From the NCBI RefSeq assembly GCF_018614415.1, contig NZ_JAGGOO010000078.1, forward strand, positions 105,996-169,995: a DNA stretch of 64,000 nucleotides. Direction: 5' to 3'. The notes below the pieces were generated by a model. It was not told where the DNA came from, searched no databases, and saw only the letters and a program-made list of their open reading frames with translations. Position 1 is the stretch's first letter. Each line of letters begins with the position of its first letter. A program made the position numbers and the translations under genes. The DNA comes from Streptomyces sp. ISL-12. Its GTDB lineage: Bacteria; Actinomycetota; Actinomycetes; Streptomycetales; Streptomycetaceae. This document shows, in pieces, positions 11,493 to 19,587 of the stretch.

Positions 11493-11848
11493 ACCCACGG
11501 GACCTGCGCGCGTTCTGCCTCTCCTTCGACGCGGCCGTGGAGGACTTCCCCTTCGGCCCCGAGTTCTCCGTCTTCAAGGTGCTGGGCAAGATGTTCGCCC
11601 TGACGGCCCTGGACGCGCGCCCGCTCACCGTCAACCTCAAGTGCGACCCGGACGACGCGGTCCGTCTGCGCCGCGAGCACCCGGATCTGATCGTCCCGGG
11701 CTGGCACATGAACAAGCGGCACTGGAACACGGTCACGGCCGACGGCGACCTCCCGGACCGCCTGGTCCGGGAGCTGGTCGAGGACTCCTACGACCTGGTC
11801 GTCGCCGGCCTGCCACGCGCCGACCGCCTCCGCCTCGACCGCCTCTGA
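11489..11848 (+). CDS. MmcQ/YjbR-family small protein
   Basis: This 119-residue protein has the MmcQ/YjbR layout: an N-terminal DLRAFCLSFDAAVEDFPFGPEFSVFKVLGKMFAL, KCDPDDAVRLR in the middle, and PGWHMNKRHWNTV. Proteins of this fold resemble phosphotyrosine-like DNA-binding domains, but their role is not established. The ATG overlaps the stop of the CNNM gene (ATGA), so it is translated from the same message. Nothing is missing from the family pattern. Confidence 0.85.
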   Translation: MNPRDLRAFCLSFDAAVEDFPFGPEFSVFKVLGKMFALTALDARPLTVNLKCDPDDAVRLRREHPDLIVPGWHMNKRHWNTVTADGDLPDRLVRELVEDSYDLVVAGLPRADRLRLDRL

Positions 11849-11880
11849 GCCCGCACACCGTCCCTCCGGAAGGACTGGTC

Positions 11881-11940
11881 ATGACGCTCGGCATGGTGCT
11901 CGGCGACTCCCGCTCCCGCGCTTCGACGCGGGAGCGGTAG
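11881..11940 (+). CDS. 19-codon ORF ending inside a hairpin
   Basis: The ORF MTLGMVLGDSRSRASTRER has a textbook ribosome site (GGAAGGA, 6 bases before the ATG). Its last codons and stop lie within a perfect 11-bp stem. It sits between the YjbR gene and a methyltransferase gene. It could be a leader peptide, a translated small protein, or the short remnant of a longer gene. No family recognised; support is only the start context and the hairpin. Confidence 0.35.
   Translation: MTLGMVLGDSRSRASTRER
11910..11937 (+). terminator. 11-bp perfect stem-loop, likely terminator or attenuator
   Basis: CCGCTCCCGCG (11910-11920) pairs perfectly with CGCGGGAGCGG (11927-11937) around the loop CTTCGA. There is no U-tract, which is common for Streptomyces terminators. 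It probably ends the phoH operon, or acts as an attenuator for the gene at 12046 given the small ORF that runs into it. Confidence 0.6.
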
Positions 11941-12045
11941 CCCGGCCCGCCCCGACCCACCCGCCCGTGCCGCGCACGGGCCGGTTCCCCCTGCTCCCCG
12001 TCGAAGTGCTCTTCGTGCCCCCGCACGTCCACTCACGAGGAGTAC

Positions 12046-13197
12046 ATGGTGAACACCATCCACTGGACCGAGACGAACACCTCCCGCTCCGCCCGCTGGC
12101 ACTCCGAGAGCGCCGCACCGCCTCCGGTCCGCGTCATCGGCGCCGACGACCGCATGAACGCCGCCACGGCCCACCGGCTGGCCTGCGAAGGCACCGCCCT
12201 GCTGTGGCGGGGCGACTTCCCCGGCGCACGGCAACTGCTGCGGGCGATGGGCCGCCGCGTCGACCGGAAACCTCCCCGGCCGGGCGAGAACCCCGCCGAC
12301 TCCTTCCACCAGTACCGCAGGGCCCGCGGCCACCGCGCCCGCGTGCTGGGCAGGCTCCTCGTCCTGCTGGAGGACGACCACCGCCTGGACCTGCGCCGGG
12401 CCCCCGACGTGCGCCGGGCCTGCGCCGAGGCGTACGGCCCGCCGTCCGGGCCGATGGCCGTCTCCCTCACCGAACTGCTCGGCGTCATCGGAGCCCACCA
12501 GTGGCGCGCGAAGGGCGTGGAGGTACCGGCCCTCGGCGCCCGCGTCCATCCGCACTACGGCGTCTTCTCCCCGGTCAGGGGCGAGTACGTCGACCTCGTC
12601 GCCCAGGCACCCCTGCCCGCACCGGCACCGGGCCGCCGTACCGCGTTCGACCTCGGTACGGGGACGGGAGTGCTCGCCGCCGTCCTGGCCCGCCGGGGCA
12701 TCGACCGGGTCGTCGCCACCGACAGCGGCCCGCGCGCCCTGGCCTGCGCGCGCGACAACGTCCGCCGGCTGGGCCTGACCGGGCGCGTCGACGTCGTGGG
12801 TCCCGCCCTGTTCCCCGACGGACGCGCCGACCTCGTCGTCTGCAACCCGCCCTGGCTCCCGGCCCGGCCCACCTCCGCCCTGGAGCAGGGCGTCTACGAC
12901 CCGGGCGGCGGCATGCTCCGCGATGTCCTGGACGGCCTCGCCGACCGTCTCGCACCGGGCGGCGAGGGCTGGCTGATCCTGTCGGACCTCGCCGAGCGCC
13001 TCGGGCTCCGTACCCGCGGCGAACTCCTGACGCGCATCGAGGCGGCGGGCCTGCGCGTGCTGGACCGGACCGACATCCGGCCGCGGCACCCACGGGCGAG
13101 GGACACCGCCGATCCCCTCCACGCGGCCAGAGCCGGAGAGGTCACCTCCCTCTGGCGTCTCACCGGCGACGGACGCTTTCGTATGCTCACCCCATGA
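12046..13197 (+). CDS. Class I SAM-dependent N-methyltransferase (NPPW motif)
   Basis: This is a 383-residue protein. An N-terminal helical part of ~190 residues has no family I can name. It is followed by a Rossmann methyltransferase domain: motif I FDLGTGTGVLAAVLARRG near residue 205, acidic VVATDS, and the catalytic CNPPWLP near 268. NPP(Y/F/W) motifs mark enzymes that methylate a planar nitrogen in glutamine, adenine or guanine, such as PrmC or RsmC types. The ATG at 12046 follows GAGGAG closely, so the GTG at 12049 may be the real start. Its stop overlaps the next gene (ATGA). The substrate is unknown; an RNA or ribosomal target would fit the neighbourhood. Confidence 0.8.
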   Translation: MVNTIHWTETNTSRSARWHSESAAPPPVRVIGADDRMNAATAHRLACEGTALLWRGDFPGARQLLRAMGRRVDRKPPRPGENPADSFHQYRRARGHRARVLGRLLVLLEDDHRLDLRRAPDVRRACAEAYGPPSGPMAVSLTELLGVIGAHQWRAKGVEVPALGARVHPHYGVFSPVRGEYVDLVAQAPLPAPAPGRRTAFDLGTGTGVLAAVLARRGIDRVVATDSGPRALACARDNVRRLGLTGRVDVVGPALFPDGRADLVVCNPPWLPARPTSALEQGVYDPGGGMLRDVLDGLADRLAPGGEGWLILSDLAERLGLRTRGELLTRIEAAGLRVLDRTDIRPRHPRARDTADPLHAARAGEVTSLWRLTGDGRFRMLTP

Positions 13198-13556
13198 CCG
13201 ACAGCAGCGCGCTCGCCCCCCTCGCCCCCGAGGACCAGAAGATCGTCACCCTGGCCCGTTCCGCCCGGGCCCGCAACCAGGTGCCCGAGGGCGCCGCTGT
13301 GCGCGACGAGACCGGCCGTACGTACGTCGCCGGCACCGTCGCCCTGGACTCCCTGAACCTCAGCGCGCTGCGCACGGCGGTGGCGATGGCGGTGGCCTCC
13401 GGCGCGACCTCGCTGGAGGCGGCGGCCGTGGTGACCGGCGCCGGCGGTGTCTCCGACGAGGACCGGGCGGCCGTACGGGACCTGGGCGGGCCCGGGACGC
13501 CGGTGCTGGTGGCCGGACCCGACGGCGAGGTCCGGGAGACGCTCACCGCCGGCTGA
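13194..13556 (+). CDS. Cytidine-deaminase-like protein lacking zinc ligands
   Basis: This 120-residue protein aligns by pattern with small cytidine deaminases: SARARNQVPEGAAVRDETGRTYVAGTV, then the helix where HAE or CAE should be, then a C-terminal part. The catalytic positions read NLSALRTAVAMAVASG instead of C/H-A-E, and PCxxC is absent. The whole protein contains no Cys and no His, so it cannot bind the catalytic zinc. It is a deaminase fold with another role. It starts within the stop of the methyltransferase (ATGA) and lies just before era, a conserved actinobacterial position. Confidence 0.75.
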   Translation: MTDSSALAPLAPEDQKIVTLARSARARNQVPEGAAVRDETGRTYVAGTVALDSLNLSALRTAVAMAVASGATSLEAAAVVTGAGGVSDEDRAAVRDLGGPGTPVLVAGPDGEVRETLTAG

Positions 13557-13657
13557 CCCCCCTGACCCGAAGGCGCCGGGCCCCGGACGCCCGCGTTCCG
13601 CGCGGGTGCCGGGGCACTGGTGCGGCGGGGCCCTGTGGATCAGGGACAATGGGCGCC

Positions 13658-14617
13658 ATGAGCGTTCGCAGTCAGTCATCCGAGCCGTCGGAAACGTCCG
13701 AGGCCGCACACCGGGCGGGCTTCGCCTGTTTCGTGGGCCGCCCCAACGCGGGCAAGTCCACCCTCACGAACGCTCTGGTCGGGCAGAAGGTGGCGATCAC
13801 CTCCAACCGCCCGCAGACGACCCGGCACACCGTGCGGGGCATCGTGCACCGGCCGGACGCCCAGCTGATCCTGGTCGACACCCCGGGCCTGCACAAGCCG
13901 CGCACCCTCCTCGGCGAGCGGCTCAACGACGTGGTGCGCACCACCTGGGCCGAGGTCGACGTGATCGGCTTCTGTCTGCCCGCCAACGAGAAACTCGGCC
14001 CCGGCGACCGCTTCATCGCCAAGGAACTCGCCGCGATCAAGAAGACCCCGAAGGTCGCCGTCGTCACCAAGACCGACCTGGTGGACGGCAAGACCCTCGC
14101 CGAGCAGCTCATCGCCGTCGACCAGCTCGGCCAGGAGCTGGGGATCACCTGGGCCGAGATCGTCCCGGTGTCCGCCACCGGCGACAAGCAGGTCGACCTG
14201 CTCGCCGACCTCCTCGTCCCGCTCCTGCCCGAGGGCCCCGCGCTCTACCCCGAGGGCGACCTCACCGACGAGCCCGAGCAGGTCATGGTCGCCGAGCTGA
14301 TCCGGGAGGCCGCGCTGGAGGGCGTACGCGACGAGCTGCCGCACTCCATCGCCGTCGTCGTGGAGGAGATGCTGCCCCGCGAGGACCGCCCCGCCGACAA
14401 GCCGCTCCTCGACATCCACGCCAACGTGTTCATCGAGCGCCCCAGCCAGAAGGGCATCATCATCGGCCCCAAGGGCAAGCGCCTCAAGGACGTCGGCATC
14501 AAGTCCCGCAAGCAGATCGAGGCGCTGCTCGGCACCCCCGTCTTCCTCGACCTGCACGTGAAGGTGGCCAAGGACTGGCAGCGCGACCCCAAGCAGCTGC
14601 GCCGGCTGGGCTTCTGA
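13658..14617 (+). CDS. era: GTPase Era
   Basis: This protein has 319 residues from the ATG at 13658. G1 GRPNAGKST, G3 DTPG, and G4 TKTD are present, followed by the KH domain with FIERPSQKGIIIGPKGKRLK near residue 265. Era binds the 3' end of 16S rRNA and helps 30S assembly; its placement with YbeY and PhoH makes this an RNA-maturation neighbourhood. A second in-frame ATG at 13649 exists. A -10-like GACAAT ends at 13650, 7 bases before the 13658 ATG, which suggests a leaderless message. Confidence 0.95.
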   Translation: MSVRSQSSEPSETSEAAHRAGFACFVGRPNAGKSTLTNALVGQKVAITSNRPQTTRHTVRGIVHRPDAQLILVDTPGLHKPRTLLGERLNDVVRTTWAEVDVIGFCLPANEKLGPGDRFIAKELAAIKKTPKVAVVTKTDLVDGKTLAEQLIAVDQLGQELGITWAEIVPVSATGDKQVDLLADLLVPLLPEGPALYPEGDLTDEPEQVMVAELIREAALEGVRDELPHSIAVVVEEMLPREDRPADKPLLDIHANVFIERPSQKGIIIGPKGKRLKDVGIKSRKQIEALLGTPVFLDLHVKVAKDWQRDPKQLRRLGF

Positions 14618-14618
14618 C

Positions 14619-15908
14619 TCACGCCTGGGCTCTCAGCACGTCCCGGAACCAGCCGTACGACGCCTTCGGTGTGCGCCGCTGCGTGGCGAAGTCCACGTGG
14701 ACCAGCCCGAACCGCCGGGTGTACCCCTCCGCCCACTCGAAGTTGTCCAGCAGCGACCACACGAAGTAGCCGCGTACGTCCACCCCGGCCGCCAGCGCCT
14801 CGTGCAGGGCGCGCAGGTGGCCGTCCAGGTAGGCGATGCGGGCCTGGTCGTCGAGGCCGTCGTAGGCGCAGCCGTTCTCGGTGATCAGGACCGGCGGGAG
14901 CCGGTCGCCGTAGCGGGCGCGGAAGCCGGTGAGCAGTTCCGTCAGGGCCTCGGGGACGACGGGCCAGCCGGAGTCGGTCACCGGGCGGCCCTCGATCCGG
15001 CGGACGGAGAAGGGGAGTTCGGCGCCGAACTGACGCTCTCCGGCGGGGGCGCCCACCCGGGTCGGCGCGTAGTAGTTCACGCCGTAGAAGTCGAGGGGCT
15101 CGGCGATCACCGCCAGGTCGGCCGCCACGTCCCCCGGCATCAGCCCGCCGATGCCGTCCGGGTAGCGGCCGAGGAGCAGCGGGTCGGCGAACATCCGGTT
15201 GAGCAGGACGTCGTAGAAGCCGGCGGCCTCCCGGTCTGTGGGGTCGTCGGAGGCCGGCCAGGTCGGGCCGTGCGAGTTGGCGATGCCGATGCCGGTGGCG
15301 CCCGCCGCGCGCAGCGCCCGTACCGCCAGGCCGTGCGCGAGAAGCTGGTGGTGGGCCACCGGCAGCGCGTCGAACAGCAGCCGCTCGCCCGGCGCGTGCA
15401 CGCCCAGGGCGTGACCGAGCAGGGTGTGCTCGGCGGGCTCGTTGAGGGTGATCCACGTGCTCACCCGGTCGCCGAGCCGGTCGGCGACCCGCGCCGCGTA
15501 CGCCGCGAACCGGGCCGCCGTGTCCCGCTCGCGCCAGTCGAGGCCGAGCGGCAGGTCCCAGTGGAAGAGGGTCGGCACCGGGCGGACGCCCGCCGCGCAC
15601 AGCTCGTCCGTCAGCCGGTCGTAGAAGTCCAGCCCGCCGGGGGAATCGACCCGCGGCCAGGACACCGAGAAGCGGTACGCGCCCACGCCCAGGCCGGCCA
15701 GGAGCGCCACGTCCTCGCGGTAACGGCGGCAGTGGTCGCAGGCCACCGCCGCCGTCGAGCCGTCGCTCACCCGGCCGGGCCGGTCCGTGAAGGCGTCCCA
15801 CACGGACCGCTCGCGCGTCCCGGCGGACCCCTCGATCTGGTGGGCCGAGGTCGACACTCCCCACAGGAAGCCGGCCGGGAACCTGGGCACCGGGTTCGTC
15901 GTCACCAT
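14619..15908 (-). CDS. GH1 beta-glucosidase
   Basis: This 429-residue protein has the GH1 opening FPAGFLWGVSTSAHQIEG, the acid/base Glu157 in TLNEP and the nucleophile Glu in ITENG near residue 343. GH1 enzymes hydrolyse beta-glucosides or related glycosides. There is no signal peptide, so it acts inside the cell on imported sugars such as cellobiose. No transporter or LacI regulator is adjacent. It is convergent with era, with one base between the stops. Confidence 0.93.
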   Translation of the reverse strand: MVTTNPVPRFPAGFLWGVSTSAHQIEGSAGTRERSVWDAFTDRPGRVSDGSTAAVACDHCRRYREDVALLAGLGVGAYRFSVSWPRVDSPGGLDFYDRLTDELCAAGVRPVPTLFHWDLPLGLDWRERDTAARFAAYAARVADRLGDRVSTWITLNEPAEHTLLGHALGVHAPGERLLFDALPVAHHQLLAHGLAVRALRAAGATGIGIANSHGPTWPASDDPTDREAAGFYDVLLNRMFADPLLLGRYPDGIGGLMPGDVAADLAVIAEPLDFYGVNYYAPTRVGAPAGERQFGAELPFSVRRIEGRPVTDSGWPVVPEALTELLTGFRARYGDRLPPVLITENGCAYDGLDDQARIAYLDGHLRALHEALAAGVDVRGYFVWSLLDNFEWAEGYTRRFGLVHVDFATQRRTPKASYGWFRDVLRAQA

Positions 15909-15947
15909 GCGCGGATCATCCGCACGGCCCGCGACTCACGTCAACCG

Positions 15948-16214
15948 CTACGAACCCTCTTTCAACACCCGCCGGACCAGCTCCCGTTGGGCCTCCGTCA
16001 GCCGGGGCTCCGCGGCGTGGACCGTCCGGCCGTCCACGGTGATCCGGTAGCCGAACCCGTCCGGGACCCCGGCGGGCGGGGTGGTCCGGGCGCCCTCGAC
16101 CGCCCGCGCGGCCAGCGCGTGCCACTCCCGCGCGTCCGGGCGCCCCCGGGTGTCCACCTCCGCGTGGCGTTCGACGCCCGCGAAGCCTCCTGTGCGCGTC
16201 ACCTGAATCCGCAT
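15948..16214 (-). CDS. Emfourin-like protealysin inhibitor
   Basis: This 88-residue protein is encoded 35 bases downstream of a protealysin-type M4 protease on the same strand. The N-terminal MRIQVTRTGGFAGVER and the C-terminal LTEAQRELVRRVLKEG are characteristic of emfourin (M4in), the small protein that binds and inhibits protealysin. Genes for this pair are usually adjacent, so both sequence pattern and context agree. It has no signal peptide, consistent with guarding the cytoplasm against the protease. Confidence 0.85.
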   Translation of the reverse strand: MRIQVTRTGGFAGVERHAEVDTRGRPDAREWHALAARAVEGARTTPPAGVPDGFGYRITVDGRTVHAAEPRLTEAQRELVRRVLKEGS

Positions 16215-16249
16215 GGTCCGTGTCTAGTACGCCGGCGCCCGGTACGGAA

Positions 16250-17344
16250 CTACCCGGCCCGTGTCCCGGCCTGTGCCCCCGCCTGGACCCCGACCCGTTC
16301 CCATGCCTTGCCCACCGCGTCCAGTTCCTCCGCGTCGCCGTAGCGTTCGCGGGCCGCCGCCAGGGTCAGCCCGGCGAACTCCTCGAACGTCGCGTCCTGG
16401 CCCAGCTCGCCGCCGGTCAGCACGTCGTACCAGACCTGCCCGGCCCGCTCCCACGCCTTGCCGCCGAGCGCCGTGGCGAAGAGGTAGAAGGCGTGGTTGG
16501 GGATGCCGGAGTTGATGTGCACGCCGCCGTTGTCCGAGCCGGTGTTGATGTAGCCGTCCATCGTCGCGGGCTGCGGGTCCTTGCCGAGGACGTCGTCGTC
16601 GTAGGCCGTGCCCGGCGCCTTCATCGAGCGCAGCGCCACCCCGGTGACGCGCGGGGCGAGCAGGCCGGCGCCGATCAGCCAGTCCGCCTGGTCGGCGGTC
16701 TGCCCGAGCGAGTACTGCTTGATGAGGGAGCCGAACACGTCCGACACCGACTCGTTGAGGGCGCCGCTCTGGCCGAAGTAGGTCAGGTTGGCCGTGTACT
16801 GGGTGACGCCGTGGACCAGTTCGTGGCCGATGACGTCGAGGGGGATGGTGAAGTCGAGGAAGATCTCGCCGTCGCCGTCGCCGAACACCATCTGCTCGCC
16901 GTTCCAGAAGGCGTTGCCGTACTCGCGGTCGTAGTGCACGGTCGCGTCCAGCGGCAGGCCGTTGCCGTCGATGGAGTCGCGGCCGTACGCCTTCAGCAGC
17001 ACCTCGAAGGTGGCGCCGAGGCCCGCGTAGGCGCGGTTGACGGTGGCGTCCTTGCCGGGGTCGTCGCCCTCGCCGCGCACCTTGGTGCCGGGCAGGTCGG
17101 TGCCGTTGCGGGCGTCGTAGATCGTGCGGTGCGGGGTGCCGGCCTCGGCGGTGGCGGGCGCGGCCGTCGCGCGGGCGCCGACCACCGTGGTCAGGCGGCG
17201 CTGGGTGCGCTCGTAGGCGTCGCGCTGGAGGGTGCGGCGGGCGGGTCCGGCGAGCACGGGGTCGTCGGCCTGGGCGAGCTTGTCCAGGACGTGCGGTGGG
17301 ACGATGGTGCAGAAGACGGGCTCGAAGCCCCCGTTGGTGTTCAT
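16250..17344 (-). CDS. Protealysin-like M4 metallopeptidase
   Basis: This 364-residue thermolysin-family enzyme has zinc ligands His174 and His178 (HELVH) and Glu198 (GALNESVSDVFG), and the transition-state His in GGVHINSGIPNHAF. It has no signal peptide. Instead it has the short protealysin propeptide with CTIVPPHVLDKLA near residues 12-24. Protealysin-type enzymes mature by removing this propeptide and can act inside or outside the cell. The ATG at 17344 was chosen because it places the propeptide at the N terminus; no clear ribosome site is seen, so the start may be leaderless or at 17356. The inhibitor gene follows in the same operon. Confidence 0.9.
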   Translation of the reverse strand: MNTNGGFEPVFCTIVPPHVLDKLAQADDPVLAGPARRTLQRDAYERTQRRLTTVVGARATAAPATAEAGTPHRTIYDARNGTDLPGTKVRGEGDDPGKDATVNRAYAGLGATFEVLLKAYGRDSIDGNGLPLDATVHYDREYGNAFWNGEQMVFGDGDGEIFLDFTIPLDVIGHELVHGVTQYTANLTYFGQSGALNESVSDVFGSLIKQYSLGQTADQADWLIGAGLLAPRVTGVALRSMKAPGTAYDDDVLGKDPQPATMDGYINTGSDNGGVHINSGIPNHAFYLFATALGGKAWERAGQVWYDVLTGGELGQDATFEEFAGLTLAAARERYGDAEELDAVGKAWERVGVQAGAQAGTRAG

Positions 17345-17517
17345 GCTCAAAACCATCGCACTGCGTAGCGCACCTGTCACTAGCCGCAACCATGATTGGT
17401 GAAATGGGCCGTCGCCGGGCGACCGTGGCGCCCCTGAAGTGGTATGCGGCACTTTTTGTCCCGGTTCTCCCACGGGTCCCGCATACTGATACGGACCCGC
17501 GTATCCGGCACGGCTGG

Positions 17518-17523
17518 GCTAGG
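17518..17523 (+). promoter_or_regulatory. Probable -10 of the leuA leader promoter
   Basis: TAGGCT at 17518-17523 lies 12 bases before the leader-peptide ATG, so transcription should start just upstream of the leader. No convincing -35 was identified. Confidence 0.45.
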
Positions 17524-17535
17524 CTGCACAGCACC

Positions 17536-17583
17536 ATGCGTTTCGGGCTGCTTCTCCTTAGCTGCCGCGGCGAGGGCCTGTAG
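17536..17583 (+). CDS. leuL: leuA leader peptide (four consecutive Leu)
   Basis: The 15-codon ORF MRFGLLLLSCRGEGL ends in TAG about 100 bases before leuA. Four consecutive leucine codons (CTG CTT CTC CTT) include CTT, rare in this GC-rich genome. That is the hallmark of a leader whose translation stalls when Leu-tRNA is scarce. Complementary GC-rich segments between 17584 and 17670 could fold into alternative hairpins, but I could not verify a terminator. A leuA leader of this kind is known in Streptomyces. Confidence 0.8.
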   Translation: MRFGLLLLSCRGEGL

Positions 17584-17680
17584 TCGAGGCCGACTCCCTC
17601 CCCGCGGAGCTTCTGCGTTGCCGTCGGCCGTCCTTCCGGACTCGCGGACACCGCGGAAAAATCGAGGAGCCCACGCCATC

Positions 17681-19402
17681 ATGGCCAATCGCCAGCAGCC
17701 CAGTTCCATGCCGATCCAGAAGTACCGCGGCTACGAGCAGGTCGACATCGCCGACCGCACCTGGCCGAACCAGCGGATCACCACCGCCCCCCGCTGGCTC
17801 TCCACCGACCTGCGCGACGGCAACCAGGCCCTGATCGACCCCATGTCGCCCGCCCGCAAGCGCGCGATGTTCGACCTGCTGGTCAAGATGGGCTACAAGG
17901 AGATCGAGGTCGGCTTCCCGGCCTCCGGCCAGACCGACTACGACTTCGTCCGCTCCATCATCGAGGACCCGGACGCCATCCCCGACGACGTCACCATCTC
18001 CGTACTGACCCAGGCCCGCGAGGACCTGATCGAGCGGACCGTGGAGTCGCTCAGGGGCGCCAAGCGGGCCACCGTCCACCTGTACAACGCCACCGCGCCG
18101 GTCTTCCGCCGGGTCGTCTTCCGCGGCTCCAGGGACGACATCAAGCAGATCGCCGTCGACGGCACGCGGCTGGTCATGGAGTACGCGGAGAAGCTGCTGG
18201 GCCCGGAGACGGTCTTCGGCTACCAGTACAGCCCGGAGATCTTCACCGACACCGAGCTGGACTTCGCCCTGGAGGTCTGCGAGGCGGTGATGGACGTCTA
18301 CCAGCCCGGCCCGGACCGCGAGATCATCCTCAACCTGCCCGCGACCGTGGAGCGTTCGACGCCGTCCACGCACGCGGACCGCTTCGAGTGGATGCACCGC
18401 AACCTGTCCCGCCGCGAGCACGTGGTGCTCTCCGTCCACCCGCACAACGACCGCGGTACGGCGGTGGCGGCGGCCGAGCTGGCCCTGATGGCCGGCGCCG
18501 ACCGGGTCGAGGGCTGCCTGTTCGGCCAGGGCGAGCGCACCGGCAACGTCGACCTGGTCACCCTGGGCATGAACCTGTTCTCCCAGGGCGTCGACCCGCA
18601 GATCGACTTCTCCGACATCGACGAGATCCGTCGTACGTGGGAGTACTGCAACCAGATGGAGGTCCACCCGCGCCACCCGTACGTGGGCGACCTGGTCTAC
18701 ACGTCCTTCTCCGGCTCCCACCAGGACGCCATCAAGAAGGGCTTCGACGCGATGGAGGCCGACGCGGCGGCTCGCGGGGTCACGGTCGACGACCTCGAAT
18801 GGGCCGTGCCCTACCTGCCCATCGACCCCAAGGACGTCGGCCGGTCCTACGAGGCGGTCATCCGGGTCAACTCGCAGTCCGGCAAGGGCGGGATCGCCTA
18901 CGTCCTGAAGAACGACCACAAGCTGGACCTGCCGCGCCGGATGCAGATCGAGTTCTCGAAGATCATCCAGGCGAAGACGGACGCCGAGGGCGGCGAGATC
19001 ACCCCGGCGGCGATCTGGGAGGTCTTCCAGGACGAGTACCTGCCCAACCCGGACAACGCCTGGGGGCGCATCCAGGTCCGCACCGGCCAGACGACCACCG
19101 ACCGGGACGGCGTGGACACCCTCACCGTGGAGGCCACGGTCGACGGCGACGACACCGTGCTGACCGGCTCGGGCAACGGTCCGATCTCGGCCTTCTTCGA
19201 TGCCCTCCAGGCCGTCGGCATCGACGTACGCCTGCTGGACTACCAGGAGCACACGATGAGCGAGGGCGCCTCCGCGCAGGCCGCCTCGTACATCGAGTGC
19301 GCCATCGACGGCAAGGTCCTGTGGGGGATCGGAATCGACGCGAACACGACGCGCGCCTCGCTGAAGGCGGTCGTCTCCGCCGTCAACCGGGCGGCCCGCT
19401 GA
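17681..19402 (+). CDS. leuA: 2-isopropylmalate synthase
   Basis: This 573-residue protein is the actinobacterial LeuA type. The catalytic TDLRDGNQALIDPM is near residue 48, HPHNDRGTAV carries metal-binding histidines, and LFGQGERTGNVDL is the conserved loop. A C-terminal regulatory domain of ~130 residues binds leucine for feedback inhibition. The enzyme condenses 2-oxoisovalerate with acetyl-CoA, the first step of leucine synthesis. The ATG at 17681 follows GAGGAG by 11 bases. Regulation is expected both by the upstream Leu-rich leader and by allosteric leucine. Confidence 0.97.
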   Translation: MANRQQPSSMPIQKYRGYEQVDIADRTWPNQRITTAPRWLSTDLRDGNQALIDPMSPARKRAMFDLLVKMGYKEIEVGFPASGQTDYDFVRSIIEDPDAIPDDVTISVLTQAREDLIERTVESLRGAKRATVHLYNATAPVFRRVVFRGSRDDIKQIAVDGTRLVMEYAEKLLGPETVFGYQYSPEIFTDTELDFALEVCEAVMDVYQPGPDREIILNLPATVERSTPSTHADRFEWMHRNLSRREHVVLSVHPHNDRGTAVAAAELALMAGADRVEGCLFGQGERTGNVDLVTLGMNLFSQGVDPQIDFSDIDEIRRTWEYCNQMEVHPRHPYVGDLVYTSFSGSHQDAIKKGFDAMEADAAARGVTVDDLEWAVPYLPIDPKDVGRSYEAVIRVNSQSGKGGIAYVLKNDHKLDLPRRMQIEFSKIIQAKTDAEGGEITPAAIWEVFQDEYLPNPDNAWGRIQVRTGQTTTDRDGVDTLTVEATVDGDDTVLTGSGNGPISAFFDALQAVGIDVRLLDYQEHTMSEGASAQAASYIECAIDGKVLWGIGIDANTTRASLKAVVSAVNRAAR

Positions 19403-19420
19403 CCAGCCGAACCAGTGGTC

Positions 19421-19460
19421 CGCCGCCCCGTCTCCCCGCCGCGCGGGAGGCGGGGCGGCG
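19421..19460 (+). terminator. Terminator after leuA
   Basis: CGCCGCCCCG (19421-19430) pairs perfectly with CGGGGCGGCG (19451-19460), and the inner part pairs further with one bulged C. It starts 19 bases after the leuA stop and has no U-tract. Confidence 0.75.
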
Positions 19461-19587
19461 TCGGGTACCGGCCATCTACGTGTGCAGGTCACGGAAAGGT
19501 CTCGTACGGGGTACTGACTCCGCGTCGGCGATGTGGCTAACATCACGCCAGTACGGCGATGTTGCCGTGCGGTTACGGAGGTGCGAC

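Noticed and set aside
17584..17680. A T-box or riboswitch in the leuA leader
   Set aside because: No conserved T-box or riboswitch core was seen; the Leu-rich peptide explains the leader better.
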